A stretch of DNA of 64,000 nt from Sphingomonas corticis (GCF_012035195.1 NZ_JAAVJH010000002.1:186001-250000); one strand, 5' to 3'. Shown: positions 8,630 through 17,248, numbered from the stretch's first letter. Made by a program: numbers and translations. Notes: a model not told the origin generated them from the letters alone.

Positions 8630-9276
8630 AGGCCGCCCGTCTGTGTGATCGACATGACCCCGGCGCCCTGCTGCACAATGCCCAGGTCGGGCAAGCCGTT
8701 GCCGTGCTGGGTCCAGATCAGACGGTTGCCGTTGCCCTCCTGCACCGGGTTCATCGTGTTGCGGTCGCCTTGCTGTGTCAGCACGGCGCGATTGTCGCTG
8801 CCCGTCTGCGCCAAGGACAGGCGATTGTCGGCGCCGGCCTGGGTGATGGCGGCGCCGTTGTAGAGCGCACCGGTCGTCGCCTGGTCGACCTTGGCGATAT
8901 TGCCGGCGCCCGACTGGTCGAGCAGCAGCGTCGCGGGGGCGGTGCCGTCCTGCGCGATCGTCGCCTGCTGCGTCGTCCCCGTCTGCCGCACCCAGGCGTA
9001 GGCCGCGCCAGTGCCGCGTTGCGTCGCCTCGAGCACATGGCCGTGGCCGCGCTGCGTCGCGTCGACCCGCGCGCGCGCCGCCTGCTGCCGCACCGTGGCG
9101 GCGTTGTCGGTGCCGATCTGCGACACGTAGACGCTGCGCCCCTCGAAAGCAGGGGCAGGGACGGCGATATCGACGGGAAGAGATGCGCCGTGCTGCTGTG
9201 CGATGGCCGGCACGGCACCGGCGAGGGCGGCGGCCAGCGTGGCAAGGGCGGCGCCCGGGTTCAGGCGTTGGCGCAT
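8626..9276 (-). CDS. Curlin repeat protein (CsgB-like minor subunit)
   Basis: A 216-residue protein with a signal peptide (AALATLAAALAGAVPAIAQQ) and then curlin-type repeats from about residue 50 onward. Repeat units show the strand-loop-strand core with Gln at strand ends: TDNAATVRQ, TTQQATIAQ, ADNRLSLAQTG, SDNRAVLTQQG, GNRLIWTQHG, GVMSITQTGG. The repeats are less regular than in the neighbouring large curlin, as is usual for the nucleator CsgB relative to CsgA. The start at ATG 9274-9276 is chosen because it places the signal peptide correctly; an upstream in-frame ATG at 9330 adds a non-signal leader. It would be secreted through CsgG and nucleate the fibre. Confidence 0.75.
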   Translation of the reverse strand: MRQRLNPGAALATLAAALAGAVPAIAQQHGASLPVDIAVPAPAFEGRSVYVSQIGTDNAATVRQQAARARVDATQRGHGHVLEATQRGTGAAYAWVRQTGTTQQATIAQDGTAPATLLLDQSGAGNIAKVDQATTGALYNGAAITQAGADNRLSLAQTGSDNRAVLTQQGDRNTMNPVQEGNGNRLIWTQHGNGLPDLGIVQQGAGVMSITQTGGL

Positions 9277-9419
9277 GGTGTCATGTCCCGCGAAAGAAAA
9301 AGGACGTGCCCGCATGTCGGACGATAGCATCGCGGCGCCGCGGCGTCACGATGGGTCGCGTCCCGAGATGCGGGCACGAGGCCGGGGGATCCCGTGAGGG
9401 ACCGCCCCGGCACCGTCGC

Positions 9420-10862
9420 TTACTTGGTGCCCTGCGTCACGTTGGCGTAGTTGTTGTTGCCGTTCTGCGACACCCACGAGTTGTTGTTGCTGCTGCTCTG
9501 CAGCACCATCGCCTCGTTGCCGCGGCCGGCCTGCGAGACGCCGGAGATGTTGTCGCTGCCGGTCTGCTCGACCGACGCGTACTGACCGGTACCCAGCTGG
9601 ACGATACCCGACTCGTTGCGGTCGCCGCTCTGGGAGACCTCGGCCTCGCTGTTGTTGCTCGTCTGCCCGACGTACGAGGTGTTGCGGAAGCCCTCCTGCG
9701 TGACGGTCGCCAGGTTGTTGGCGTTGGTGGCGCCGCCCTGCGACACGTCGGACGTGTTGCGATTGCCCGTTTGACGCACGTAGGCGGTCTGATAGGTCCC
9801 GATCTGCGCCACTACCGACTCGTTGTTGCGAGCGCCGTCCACCTGATCGACGAAGGCCCACTGGTCACGACCGGTCTGCTCGATCGTCGAGACGTTGCTG
9901 GTGCCGTCCTGGCGCACCTGCGCGTAGGTGCTGTCGTTGTCCGGATAGACGTCCGTGCTGCGGGCACCCTGGTTGACGTACGAGTCGTTGCTTGCTCCCG
10001 CCTGGCGCACGTCGGCGCGGACGTTGTTGCGGGTCTGGATGACCTGCGAGGACTGGCCCGAACCGCGCTGGTCGACGATGGCGCCGGTGTCGCTCGCGGT
10101 CTGCGCGATGTCGGAGGCGTTACCCGAGCCGATCTGATCGACGTCGGCGTCGTTGCGGGCGCCGGTCTGGACCACGTCCGACTGCTGGGAGTCGCCCGCC
10201 TGGTCGACGGCGGCCAGATTGTCGAAGCCGTTCTGCAGCAGCGCGCTGCGACCGAAGCGGCCGCCCTGCGTCACGTACGCCTGGTTGAAGCTGCTGCCCT
10301 GCTGCGTCACCGTGGAGGTATTGCCCCACGATCCGTCGGTCGCCGCCAGCGCCTTGTCGCCTTGCTTGACGACGGCAGTGTTGTCGCTGCTGGTCTGCAG
10401 GATGGTCGAGTTCTGGCCATCGTCATACTGCGTGGCGGACGCGAAGTTCCGCTCGCCCTGCTGCGTGATGGTCGAATTGGAGCGGAGCTGGAAGGTGGCG
10501 GTATCCTGCAGCACTTCCGCGTTGTTCTCGCTGCCGCCCTGATTCACCGTGGAGACGCTGATCGGTGCGCTGTCCAGGGCGCTGCCGTCGTCGGCCTGCT
10601 TGACCTGGACGTTGTTCTCGCTGCCGGTCTGCGACACGTCCGAACGCGAGCCGGTCTTGGCGCCGTTCTGGTCGATCGTGGCTTCGTTGCCGACCGCGCT
10701 CTGCGTGACGTTCGACACCGACTTGAAGCCGCCCTGCTCGACCGTGGCGTCGTTCGACGTGCCGGTCTGCGTCACGTTGGAGTTGTTGCGCTGCGCGGAG
10801 GCCGAGCCGGCGATCAGCAGCGCGGCTGCCGAGACGGAGGCGAAGAACGAAACATTTTTCAT
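9420..10862 (-). CDS. Very long curlin repeat protein (CsgA-like major subunit)
   Basis: A 480-residue protein with a clear signal peptide (FFASVSAAALLIAGSASAQ) followed by uninterrupted curlin repeats to the C-terminus. I count about 38 half-repeats of the pattern N-x-S/A-x-V/I-x-Q-x-G (for example SNDATVEQGG, NEATIDQNG, NDADVDQIG, NTSDVSQGG, ANVTQ), equal to roughly 19 full curlin units; the E. coli CsgA has five. No cysteine is present, and Asn/Gln/Ser/Gly dominate. ATG 10860-10862 has AGGA about 9 bases upstream; the longer frame to 11030 lacks a plausible leader. It should be the main extracellular amyloid subunit exported by CsgG. Confidence 0.85.
   Translation of the reverse strand: MKNVSFFASVSAAALLIAGSASAQRNNSNVTQTGTSNDATVEQGGFKSVSNVTQSAVGNEATIDQNGAKTGSRSDVSQTGSENNVQVKQADDGSALDSAPISVSTVNQGGSENNAEVLQDTATFQLRSNSTITQQGERNFASATQYDDGQNSTILQTSSDNTAVVKQGDKALAATDGSWGNTSTVTQQGSSFNQAYVTQGGRFGRSALLQNGFDNLAAVDQAGDSQQSDVVQTGARNDADVDQIGSGNASDIAQTASDTGAIVDQRGSGQSSQVIQTRNNVRADVRQAGASNDSYVNQGARSTDVYPDNDSTYAQVRQDGTSNVSTIEQTGRDQWAFVDQVDGARNNESVVAQIGTYQTAYVRQTGNRNTSDVSQGGATNANNLATVTQEGFRNTSYVGQTSNNSEAEVSQSGDRNESGIVQLGTGQYASVEQTGSDNISGVSQAGRGNEAMVLQSSSNNNSWVSQNGNNNYANVTQGTK
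9423..10790 (-). repeat. Array of about 38 curlin half-repeats
   Basis: Degenerate protein-level repeat within the large curlin gene, period about 11-12 residues, each unit ending in a conserved Gln then Gly. The DNA copies are diverged (different codons and substitutions), so this is an old, selected repeat and not a recent tandem duplication. Each pair of half-repeats should form one rung of a beta-solenoid. Confidence 0.7.
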
Positions 10863-10942
10863 GGTTGTTAGTCCTAGCAAGAGGATTAGAAACCATGCCG
10901 CCCCTGCAAGGGCCAACATGGAACAGATGCACTCATTTCCTC

Positions 10943-10962
10943 GCGCCGGGCTCGCCCGGCGC
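10943..10962. other. GC-rich hairpin in the leader region of the large curlin gene
   Basis: A perfect 8-bp stem GCGCCGGG / CCCGGCGC with a 4-nt loop lies 81 bp upstream of the curlin ATG, in the 259-bp gap after csgG. No T tract follows it on the minus strand, so it does not look like a simple terminator. It could be part of the curlin mRNA leader or an attenuator separating csgG from curlin expression. Confidence 0.35.
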
Positions 10963-11121
10963 GTCTTCTCTTCGCGGTCATTCCGATCGGCTCCGGCGCT
11001 GCAACGCCGCCTCCGACCGGGCTGGAACACTCACTTGCCGACTAGGCGCCCAGCCCGCCCGTCGATCTTCTTTCAGGATCCGCGCCCCGGGATGCGATCG
11101 TCCCGATGCGGTGCACGGAGC

Positions 11122-12123
11122 CTAATTCCCCTGTGTCACGTTCGCCGCCGACGGCGAGGCATCGCCGCCCCGGCCGCGGTCGGCGGCCAGCGCTAGGCGT
11201 GACGTGCTGCGCTCCGGCTTGGCCTCCGCCGCGCGGCGCATCGCCGCGACGACGTTCGCCGCCGGGACGCCGCCGTCCCGCTCGCGGTGATAGGCGTCGA
11301 GCAGCGCCTGGCCCCGCGCCGGGTCGGCGAAGTTCCACAGCTTCAGGTCGATCCCCTCCATGACGAGGCCGTAGAGCGCCTTCTCGATCGCCTGTTGCAG
11401 CGCGAGCTGGTCGGGTTCGTTGGTGGTGACGCCCAGTTCGGCCTCCAGGATCTCCTTGAAGGCGACGTAGGTGAAGGCGTTGGCGCCGAGCGAGCGCGAG
11501 GCGATCGTCTTCGACGCGGTGACGGTGGTCAGCACCTCGCCCGTGCGCACCGACACGGCGCGCAGGTACACGGTGACAGTGTCCTGGCGATATTGCGTAC
11601 GCGCGCTGATTCCCAGCAGGCCGGCGCCCGCGCCCCCGGTGACGGTGTTGCTGTCGTAGCCGATCACGCCGCCTTCCAGCAGGACGCCGGCGAACAGCAG
11701 TGCAGGCAGCGCCTGGGCGTTCACCCCCGTCTCGCCCAGGTAGCGCTCGCGCATTTCGCGGATGATCTGGCGCTCCGACAACAGGTTCTTCAGCGATTCC
11801 CGCTCGATGATCGTGAACCATTGGCGCCGGCCGCTGTCCTGCAGCGCCTTGACGAGGATCGAGCCGCCGCCCTGCGACACCGCGCGGCTCAGCGTCTGTC
11901 CGGTCTCGCTGGGCTTGAACTGGCCGGTCTGGTCGGTGAAGCCGTAGACTGCCACCGCGACGGGACGCTGCGGCGCGGGCAGTGCCTCCAGCGCCAGCTG
12001 GGTCTGCGTCTTGCGCGGATAAACGGCGTTGGGCGAGGTCTCCGGCAGGTCCGCCAGACGCCCGACGGTGGTGCAGCCCGACAGCAGCAGCGCTCCGCCG
12101 AGAAGGAAAGCCAGCGCACGCAC
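11122..12123 (-). CDS. csgG: CsgG, curli secretion channel lipoprotein
   Basis: A 333-residue outer-membrane lipoprotein. The signal peptide ends in the lipobox LLLSGC (Cys17). The CsgG domain is clear: VAVAVYGFTDQTGQFKPSE, the loop SQGGGSILVKALQDSG, FTIIERESLKNLLSERQIIR and, further on, LEGGVIGYDSNTVTGGAGA and YRQDTVTVYLRAVSVRTGEV, which carry the transmembrane beta hairpins. CsgG forms the nonameric pore that exports curlin. The C-terminal tail of about 60 residues beyond the core (Arg/Ala-rich) is longer than in E. coli. Start is GTG at 12121-12123, one base after the csgF stop, so the two are coupled. Confidence 0.93.
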   Translation of the reverse strand: MRALAFLLGGALLLSGCTTVGRLADLPETSPNAVYPRKTQTQLALEALPAPQRPVAVAVYGFTDQTGQFKPSETGQTLSRAVSQGGGSILVKALQDSGRRQWFTIIERESLKNLLSERQIIREMRERYLGETGVNAQALPALLFAGVLLEGGVIGYDSNTVTGGAGAGLLGISARTQYRQDTVTVYLRAVSVRTGEVLTTVTASKTIASRSLGANAFTYVAFKEILEAELGVTTNEPDQLALQQAIEKALYGLVMEGIDLKLWNFADPARGQALLDAYHRERDGGVPAANVVAAMRRAAEAKPERSTSRLALAADRGRGGDASPSAANVTQGN

Positions 12124-12124
12124 G

Positions 12125-12598
12125 TCAGTTCACCTTCAGGAAGATCGGCACGACGATCGTGGTGACCTGACCCGTCCCGTCGTTCGTGATCGTCAGCGTC
12201 ACGTTCTCCAGGTCGCGGACGAAGTTGATCGTCTGCCCGCCGAAGCTGATCGTGCCGCTCTGCTGCGGGTTCTCGCCGAAGATCGCGTCGACGATCTGCG
12301 ACGACAGGGCGGACAGGAGCCGCGACTGCAACTGGCGCGCGAAGACGTCCGCCTCGCTGTTGCTGCTGGTCGCGGTCGGATCCTTGCGATCGTTCTGCGC
12401 ATTCGCCAGGCCCAGCAGGTGCGACGAGTTGAACGGATTGCCGCCGAACGTGGGATTGATCGGCTGGTACGTCATGTCCTGCGCCAGCGCGCCGACCGGA
12501 ATGATGCCGACGGCGCATGGCGACATCGCCAGCATGGCGGCGCAGCATCGACGAAGTATGGACACGCTTCTCACGCCCGTCCGACCGTGTTCGCGCAC
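12125..12598 (-). CDS. csgF: CsgF, curli assembly factor
   Basis: About 157 residues. After a hydrophobic leader the mature protein begins DMTYQPINPTFGGNPFNSSH, the signature CsgF N-terminus that inserts into the CsgG pore and narrows it. A central helix region (QLQSRLLSALSSQIVDAIF) and a C-terminal beta part (NFVRDLENVTLTITND) follow. CsgF sits at the cell surface and positions the nucleator curlin. The start is uncertain: ATG at 12596-12598 gives a long basic leader, and a start further in (for example a GTG near 12570, or the Met at 12533-12535) would shorten it. It is the first gene of the minus-strand curli cluster. Confidence 0.85.
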   Translation of the reverse strand: MREHGRTGVRSVSILRRCCAAMLAMSPCAVGIIPVGALAQDMTYQPINPTFGGNPFNSSHLLGLANAQNDRKDPTATSSNSEADVFARQLQSRLLSALSSQIVDAIFGENPQQSGTISFGGQTINFVRDLENVTLTITNDGTGQVTTIVVPIFLKVN

Positions 12599-12950
12599 GT
12601 TCTGAATCCCCCCCGGTGCGCGGACGTTGATTACCCCCCCCGGGCTGTCCGCGTTAACGCCCTATTCATGGCTTTCCACGGGCGGAGCAATCTGCTTTTT
12701 CTTACATAAATTGCTGGTTTCCCAAAAGGGTACATCGGAAACCTTCAGCTAACATCGTGCAAATACGGCCTTATCACAAAGGTTGGCGACGGCGCGTCGC
12801 AAAGGCGCCGGACCGAAACGGTGATAATGGCATGTCACACGCCCGTCACCGAAACCGCACGCCAGCGTAACAAACCCCCGCCAAGGCGCCGCAACGAACA
12901 GCCGGCGCCGCGAGCGTCGGCGTCACAGGGCTCACCGGGGGAGCACATCC
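12599..12950. other. Divergent regulatory region between csgF and the TonB receptor
   Basis: A 352-bp non-coding stretch. It contains a distinctly AT-richer part around 12690-12780 in an otherwise very GC-rich window, which is where promoters for the curli genes (leftward) and the receptor (rightward) would be expected. The only specific site I can name is the Pho-box-like repeat at 12832-12849. No small ORF with a good ribosome site is seen. Confidence 0.5.
12832..12849 (+). promoter_or_regulatory. Pho-box-like direct repeat upstream of receptor-phytase operon
   Basis: Two 7-mers, ATGTCAC and CCGTCAC, are separated by exactly 4 bases (ACGC), the architecture of a PhoB binding site (consensus CTGTCAT-N4-CTGTCAT/C). 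The site is 102 bp before the receptor start codon. The downstream product is a phytase, so phosphate-starvation control makes functional sense. Five of seven positions match in each half. Confidence 0.5.
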
Positions 12951-15773
12951 ATGAACGCCGCCACCTCATGCTTCCGCGCGCTCGCGGGGGCCTCGCTGAT
13001 CGCACTCGCCGTCGCCACCGGCGCCGCCCCCGCGCGGGCCGACTCGGCGGATCCCGCCGACACGCCTGCGGCCGATGCGGCGCCCGTCACCGGACCCAGC
13101 GTCTCCGGCCGCCTGTACGACGCGACCGGCGCCGCGCTGCCCGGCGCGCGCATCGTCGTGGAGGCGACAGGGGCGAGCGCGACCACCAACCTGCAGGGCG
13201 AGTTCACCGTCGCCGCGCCGGACGCGGCGGGGGAGGTGGTGCTGACGATCGACTATCTCGGCCGCCCCCCGGCCACGCGCACCGTCGGCGCGGCGGAGCG
13301 CGGGCGCGCAGTGTCGATCACGCTGCCCGCCGCGGGCGCGTCCGACGGCGACATCGTCGTGACCGGTGCCTCGCTGCTCGACAACACCGCCCGCGCGCTG
13401 AATCAGCAGCGCCAGGCGGACAACACCGTCACCATCCTGTCGGCCGACGCGATCGGCCGCTTTCCCGATCCGAACATCGCCGAGGCGCTCCAGCGTGCGC
13501 CCGGCATCGCGATCGAGCGCGACCAGGGCGAGGGCCGCTACATCAACGTGCGCGGCGCGCCCGCGGAGTTCAGCGCGATCAGCGTGGACGGGGTGGAGAT
13601 CGCGTCGGTCGACCCCACCACCCGCGCCGTCGATCTCGACACCCTGCCGTCGGACATCGTCGCCAACATCGAGGTGACGAAGTCGCTGCTGCCCTCGCAG
13701 GACGCCGATTCCATCTCCGGCGCGGTGAACATCACCACCCGCTCCGCCTTCGATCGCCGCGGGTTCGCGCTCACCGGCATGGCGGGGGCGAGCTACAACC
13801 AGTTCGGCGACACCAGCGACTATCGCGCCAGTGCCGCCGTCAGCGACCGCTTCGGCGCCGACCGCCAGTTCGGCCTGCTCCTCTCCGGCAGCTACTCGCG
13901 CACGCGGCGGATGCCCGACAACGTCGAGAACGGCTGGACCCGCGACGGCGACCGCTACCTCGTCGCCGAAACGCTGTTCAAGGATTACGACACCACGCGC
14001 GAGCGCATCGCCGGCACCGGCGCGGCGGAGTGGCGCCCGGCCGAGGGGCATCGCCTCTACGTCCGCGGCTCCTACGCGCGTTTTGAGGACGACGAGTATC
14101 GCAACCGCCTGGGCATCGTGTTCGAGGATGGCGCGGTGCGCGCTGGCGCGACCGACCGCGCCGCCACCTTCGATCGCGTCCGCCTGAACAAGCAGGTGCG
14201 CCACCGCACGCAGGTGAACGAGATCCTGTCCGTGGTCGGCGGAGGCGAGCATCGGCTTGGCGAGGGGCTGCTGAGCTACGACGTGGCCTACACGACTTCG
14301 GACCAGACCTATCCCAATCGCAACGAGCTGCTCTACCGCTCGACGCTTCGGCCGACCGTCTCGTACGATTTCGGCGGCGATGCGGACCTGCCGTCCTACT
14401 CGCTGTTCCAGACCGGCGAGCATCTTCAGGTCGACCGCTACGGCTTCTACGAGAACACCTTCCGCTCCAACACGACGCGGAACGACACGTTCATCGCGCA
14501 GCTGCGCGCCGACGTGCCGGCCGAGCTGGGCAGCGGCGAGGCGACGCTGAGCGTCGGCGGCAAGTATCGCGCCCGCACCGTCGACGCCGACGAGGAGCGC
14601 TTCCGCAACCGTGCCGCCGGCGCCGCGCCGGCGCAGCCGCTCTCCGCGCTGCTCAGCGGCGATCCCTCGCGCAACTTCGGCTACGACCTGGGCGAGACGA
14701 TCGATCCCGACGCGGCCGACGCCTATTTCGACGCCGCCCGCCCCGGCTCCGCCCGGCGCCTGCCCGACAGCGTCATCGCCGACTATCGCGTGACGGAGAA
14801 GGTGCTGGCGACGTTCCTGCAGGGACGCTTCGTCTTCGATTCCACCACGATCGTCGCGGGCCTGCGCATGGAGAGCACCACCTTCCGCGGCACGACGCCC
14901 ACCTACGACGCGGACGCCGACCGCTACGGCGAGGCGACGGCGAAGAGCGACTATGTCGAATTCTTCCCCAGCGTGACGCTGCGGCAGGCGTTCACGCCCA
15001 ACCTGATCGGCCGGGTGGCGCTGACCCGCGGGCTGAACCGGCCCAATTTCGTCGACGTCGTGCCCCGCACCCTGGTCGAGGACGACGGCGTGCTGGTCGT
15101 CCAGTCCGGCAACCCCGCGCTGCGCCCCACGCTGTCGAACAACACCGACGCGGGGATCGAATATTATATCCGCCCGCTCGGCATCCTGGCCGTCAGCGCC
15201 TTCTACAAGGACCTGACCGACTATCGCTACACCGTCACCCGCGACGGGGCGGTCGACGGCCGCACCGCGCGGCTGACCCGGCCGGAGAACGCGCCCGACG
15301 GCAAGCTCTACGGCGTGGAGGTGAACTGGCAGCAGCAGTTCGGCTTCCTCCCCGGCCTGCTCGGCGGGTTCGGCGTGTTCGCCAATTACACCTACACCGA
15401 CGGCGACGCGCGGCTGGCGCAGCCCTACGAAGGGCGGCAGACCTTCGCGCTGCCCGGACAGTCGAAGCACATGTGGAACGCCAGCCTGTTCTACGAGCGC
15501 GGGCCGGTGAACCTGCGCGTATCCTATACCAAGCGCTCCGACTATCTCGACGAGATCAACGCCGAGGACCCGACGCTCGACCTCTATTGGGAAGGGCGCG
15601 GCCAGCTCGACGTGACGGGCAGCGTGCAGCTGACGCCCGCGATCAACCTGTTCGCCGAGGGCAAGAACCTGACGAACACCGCCGGCGTACGCTACTACGG
15701 CATCAGGGAGCGGACATACGAGTATGAGAAGTTCGGCTACACGCTGTTCGGCGGCGTGCGGGTGAAGCTGTGA
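12951..15773 (+). CDS. TonB-dependent outer membrane receptor (phytate/inositol-phosphate partner)
   Basis: A 940-residue receptor. After a signal peptide (GASLIALAVATGAAPARA) comes a carboxypeptidase-regulatory-like beta domain (residues about 45-125, SVSGRLYDATGAALPGARIV). A TonB-box-like DGDIVVTGAS near 140 and the plug domain follow (IGRFPDPNIAEALQRAPGIA, VNVRG-like INVRGAPAEFSAISVDGVEI, LPSDIVANIEVTKSLLPSQD). The 22-strand barrel runs to the end, with a final aromatic residue region YTLFGGVRVKL. It imports a substrate across the outer membrane using TonB energy. The phytase gene starts inside its stop codon (GTGA overlap), so the substrate is probably phytate or its breakdown products. 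Confidence 0.9.
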   Translation: MNAATSCFRALAGASLIALAVATGAAPARADSADPADTPAADAAPVTGPSVSGRLYDATGAALPGARIVVEATGASATTNLQGEFTVAAPDAAGEVVLTIDYLGRPPATRTVGAAERGRAVSITLPAAGASDGDIVVTGASLLDNTARALNQQRQADNTVTILSADAIGRFPDPNIAEALQRAPGIAIERDQGEGRYINVRGAPAEFSAISVDGVEIASVDPTTRAVDLDTLPSDIVANIEVTKSLLPSQDADSISGAVNITTRSAFDRRGFALTGMAGASYNQFGDTSDYRASAAVSDRFGADRQFGLLLSGSYSRTRRMPDNVENGWTRDGDRYLVAETLFKDYDTTRERIAGTGAAEWRPAEGHRLYVRGSYARFEDDEYRNRLGIVFEDGAVRAGATDRAATFDRVRLNKQVRHRTQVNEILSVVGGGEHRLGEGLLSYDVAYTTSDQTYPNRNELLYRSTLRPTVSYDFGGDADLPSYSLFQTGEHLQVDRYGFYENTFRSNTTRNDTFIAQLRADVPAELGSGEATLSVGGKYRARTVDADEERFRNRAAGAAPAQPLSALLSGDPSRNFGYDLGETIDPDAADAYFDAARPGSARRLPDSVIADYRVTEKVLATFLQGRFVFDSTTIVAGLRMESTTFRGTTPTYDADADRYGEATAKSDYVEFFPSVTLRQAFTPNLIGRVALTRGLNRPNFVDVVPRTLVEDDGVLVVQSGNPALRPTLSNNTDAGIEYYIRPLGILAVSAFYKDLTDYRYTVTRDGAVDGRTARLTRPENAPDGKLYGVEVNWQQQFGFLPGLLGGFGVFANYTYTDGDARLAQPYEGRQTFALPGQSKHMWNASLFYERGPVNLRVSYTKRSDYLDEINAEDPTLDLYWEGRGQLDVTGSVQLTPAINLFAEGKNLTNTAGVRYYGIRERTYEYEKFGYTLFGGVRVKL

Positions 15774-16801
15774 GGCGCACGCTCCCCCTTCTGCTGCTGG
15801 CCGGCTGCGCGAGCCTGCCCGCGCCGCCCCCTGCCGAGGCACCGAACGTCCCCGCCAGCGCGGAGACGGACCCCGTCGACACCGCGCAGGACGCCGCGGA
15901 CGATCCCGCGATCTGGCGCAATCGCCGCGATCCGGCGCGCAGTCTGGTGATCGGCACCGACAAGAAGGCGGGGATCCACGTCCACGACCTGTCGGGCAGG
16001 CGGCTGTCCTTCACCCCCGCCGCGCGACTCAACAACGTGGACCTGCGCGAGGTGGGCGGGCGCGTGATCGTCGCGGCGAGCGACCGCGCGGACGTGGCGC
16101 AGGCGCATGTTGCGCTGTTCGCGCTCGACACCGCGGCGGCGCGGCTGGTGCCGCTCGGCCGCCATCCGGTCGGTTCGGGCGAGGCGTACGGGATGTGCCT
16201 GTGGACGCGCGCCAAGGACAAGGCGCTGTTCGGCTTCGTCGTGATGAAGGACGGCCGGATCGACCAGGTCGCGATCGACACGGCCGCGGCGACGCCGCGG
16301 GTGACGACGGTGCGCAGCCTGAAGCTGGGGACGCAGGCCGAGGGTTGCGTCGTCGACGACCGTACCGGCCTCCTCTACGTCGCGGAGGAGGACGTCGGCC
16401 TGTGGCGCTTCGCCGCGGACCCGGGCGCGCCGGCTTCCACTCCCGCCGGGGCGACGCCGGTCGCCCGCGTGGACGGTCGCACCCTCGTCGCCGACGCCGA
16501 GGGGCTGGCGCTGGCGCCCAAGGGTCGCGACGGCGGCTATCTGGTCGTCTCCAGCCAGGGCGACAACGCCTATACGCTCTATCGCCTGCCCGCGGTCACC
16601 TACGCTGGCCGCTTCCGCATCGCGGGCGGGGCAATCGACGGGACCGGCGAGACCGACGGCATCGAACTGGCGCTCGGTGATTTCGGCCCGGCCTATCCCC
16701 AGGGGCTGTTCGTGGCGCAGGATGGCGACAACGCGCCCGACACGCAGAACTTCAAGTACGTGAGCTGGGCGAAGGTGCGGAAGGCGCTGGGGCTGCGGTA
16801 G
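15770..16801 (+). CDS. Beta-propeller phytase (3-phytase family) lipoprotein
   Basis: A 343-residue protein with a lipobox (LLLLAGC, Cys13), so it is probably tethered to the outer membrane. The body matches beta-propeller phytases: DAADDPAIWRN near residue 43, VIGTDKKAGIHVHDLSGR, RLNNVDLR, EAYGMCLW, GTQAEGCVVDDRTGLLYVAE, and near the end GETDGIEL and YPQGLFVAQDGDNAP. The conserved acidic residues in these blocks bind calcium and phosphate. The enzyme removes phosphate groups from myo-inositol hexakisphosphate. It starts with GTG overlapping the receptor stop. Receptor-phytase pairs of this kind are known in sphingomonads and in other Gram-negative bacteria. Confidence 0.92.
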   Translation: MRRTLPLLLLAGCASLPAPPPAEAPNVPASAETDPVDTAQDAADDPAIWRNRRDPARSLVIGTDKKAGIHVHDLSGRRLSFTPAARLNNVDLREVGGRVIVAASDRADVAQAHVALFALDTAAARLVPLGRHPVGSGEAYGMCLWTRAKDKALFGFVVMKDGRIDQVAIDTAAATPRVTTVRSLKLGTQAEGCVVDDRTGLLYVAEEDVGLWRFAADPGAPASTPAGATPVARVDGRTLVADAEGLALAPKGRDGGYLVVSSQGDNAYTLYRLPAVTYAGRFRIAGGAIDGTGETDGIELALGDFGPAYPQGLFVAQDGDNAPDTQNFKYVSWAKVRKALGLR

Positions 16802-16949
16802 CCGGCGCGCCCGTCGCGACCGTGATGGAACGGCTGACGATCTGAGGCTTTGTGACACTGACAAGTCATCGACACGAGAGCCGGTGGCATAACGGTGCCG
16901 TAGGGATCATGTCCTCATAAGGATCGATGCGGCACGGGAGAGGGCGCGT

Positions 16950-17072
16950 ATGCGCGAACCGAGCCGAATGCCGATCGCCGCCAAGGACGGCCTGTTGCGC
17001 GGGATGATGGTCGCCGCACCGTTCAGCGCCTGTCTCTGGCTGGCGCTGGTGCAGGTCTTGCTGAAGCTGTGA
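16950..17072 (+). CDS. Small hydrophobic protein, 40 residues
   Basis: A short frame that begins MREPSRMPIAAKDGLL and then forms one membrane helix (APFSACLWLALVQVLLKL). It has a possible ribosome site (GGGAGAGGG, 16936-16944). A basic start followed by a single helix is typical of small inner-membrane proteins, but I recognise no family, and 40 codons can occur by chance in GC-rich DNA. Confidence 0.4.
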   Translation: MREPSRMPIAAKDGLLRGMMVAAPFSACLWLALVQVLLKL

Positions 17073-17088
17073 CCCGATCATAGAACGG

Positions 17089-17107
17089 CGCCCCGTTGTA
17101 GGGGGCG
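17089..17107 (+). other. Hairpin covering the ribosome site of the 45-residue ORF
   Basis: Arms CGCCCC (17089-17094) and GGGGCG (17102-17107) enclose a short loop. The second arm contains the putative ribosome site of the following small ORF (ATG 17111). It could be a weak terminator of the upstream 40-residue ORF or a fold that limits translation. Confidence 0.3.
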
Positions 17108-17110
17108 TAC

Positions 17111-17248
17111 ATGTCGATCAGGTGCCGGTTGGGCCTTCACCGCCTGGTGAAGAAGGCCACGTTCCGCGAGGGAACCTTCGTCCATCGCTGCACGCGGTGC
17201 GCCATGGTAAAGGTGAAACATCGGCGAAAGACCGCGCCATCGGTCTGA
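17111..17248 (+). CDS. Small basic Cys-containing protein, 45 residues (zinc-ribbon-like)
   Basis: A 45-residue frame with a GGGGG ribosome site 5 bases before the ATG. It begins MSIRCRLGLHRLVKK and has FVHRCTRCAMVKVK near residue 27. The pattern C-x4-H followed by CxxC resembles small DUF1660-like or zinc-ribbon proteins that start with C-R-L-G-L-H, and about 16 of the 45 residues are basic. I infer a metal-binding small protein. The ribosome site lies within one arm of a hairpin (17089-17107). Confidence 0.45.
   Translation: MSIRCRLGLHRLVKKATFREGTFVHRCTRCAMVKVKHRRKTAPSV

Noticed and set aside
9420..10862. Regular spacing of repeats as a possible CRISPR or DNA tandem array
   Set aside because: The repetition exists at protein level (curlin units); DNA copies are diverged, and there are no identical repeats with spacers.
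12966..15842. A 958-codon open frame antisense to the TonB receptor
   Set aside because: Composition is Arg/Ala/Gly/Val-rich without domain motifs, and it mirrors the GC-rich codon pattern of the real receptor gene. It is a shadow frame, as are many other long antisense frames in this window.
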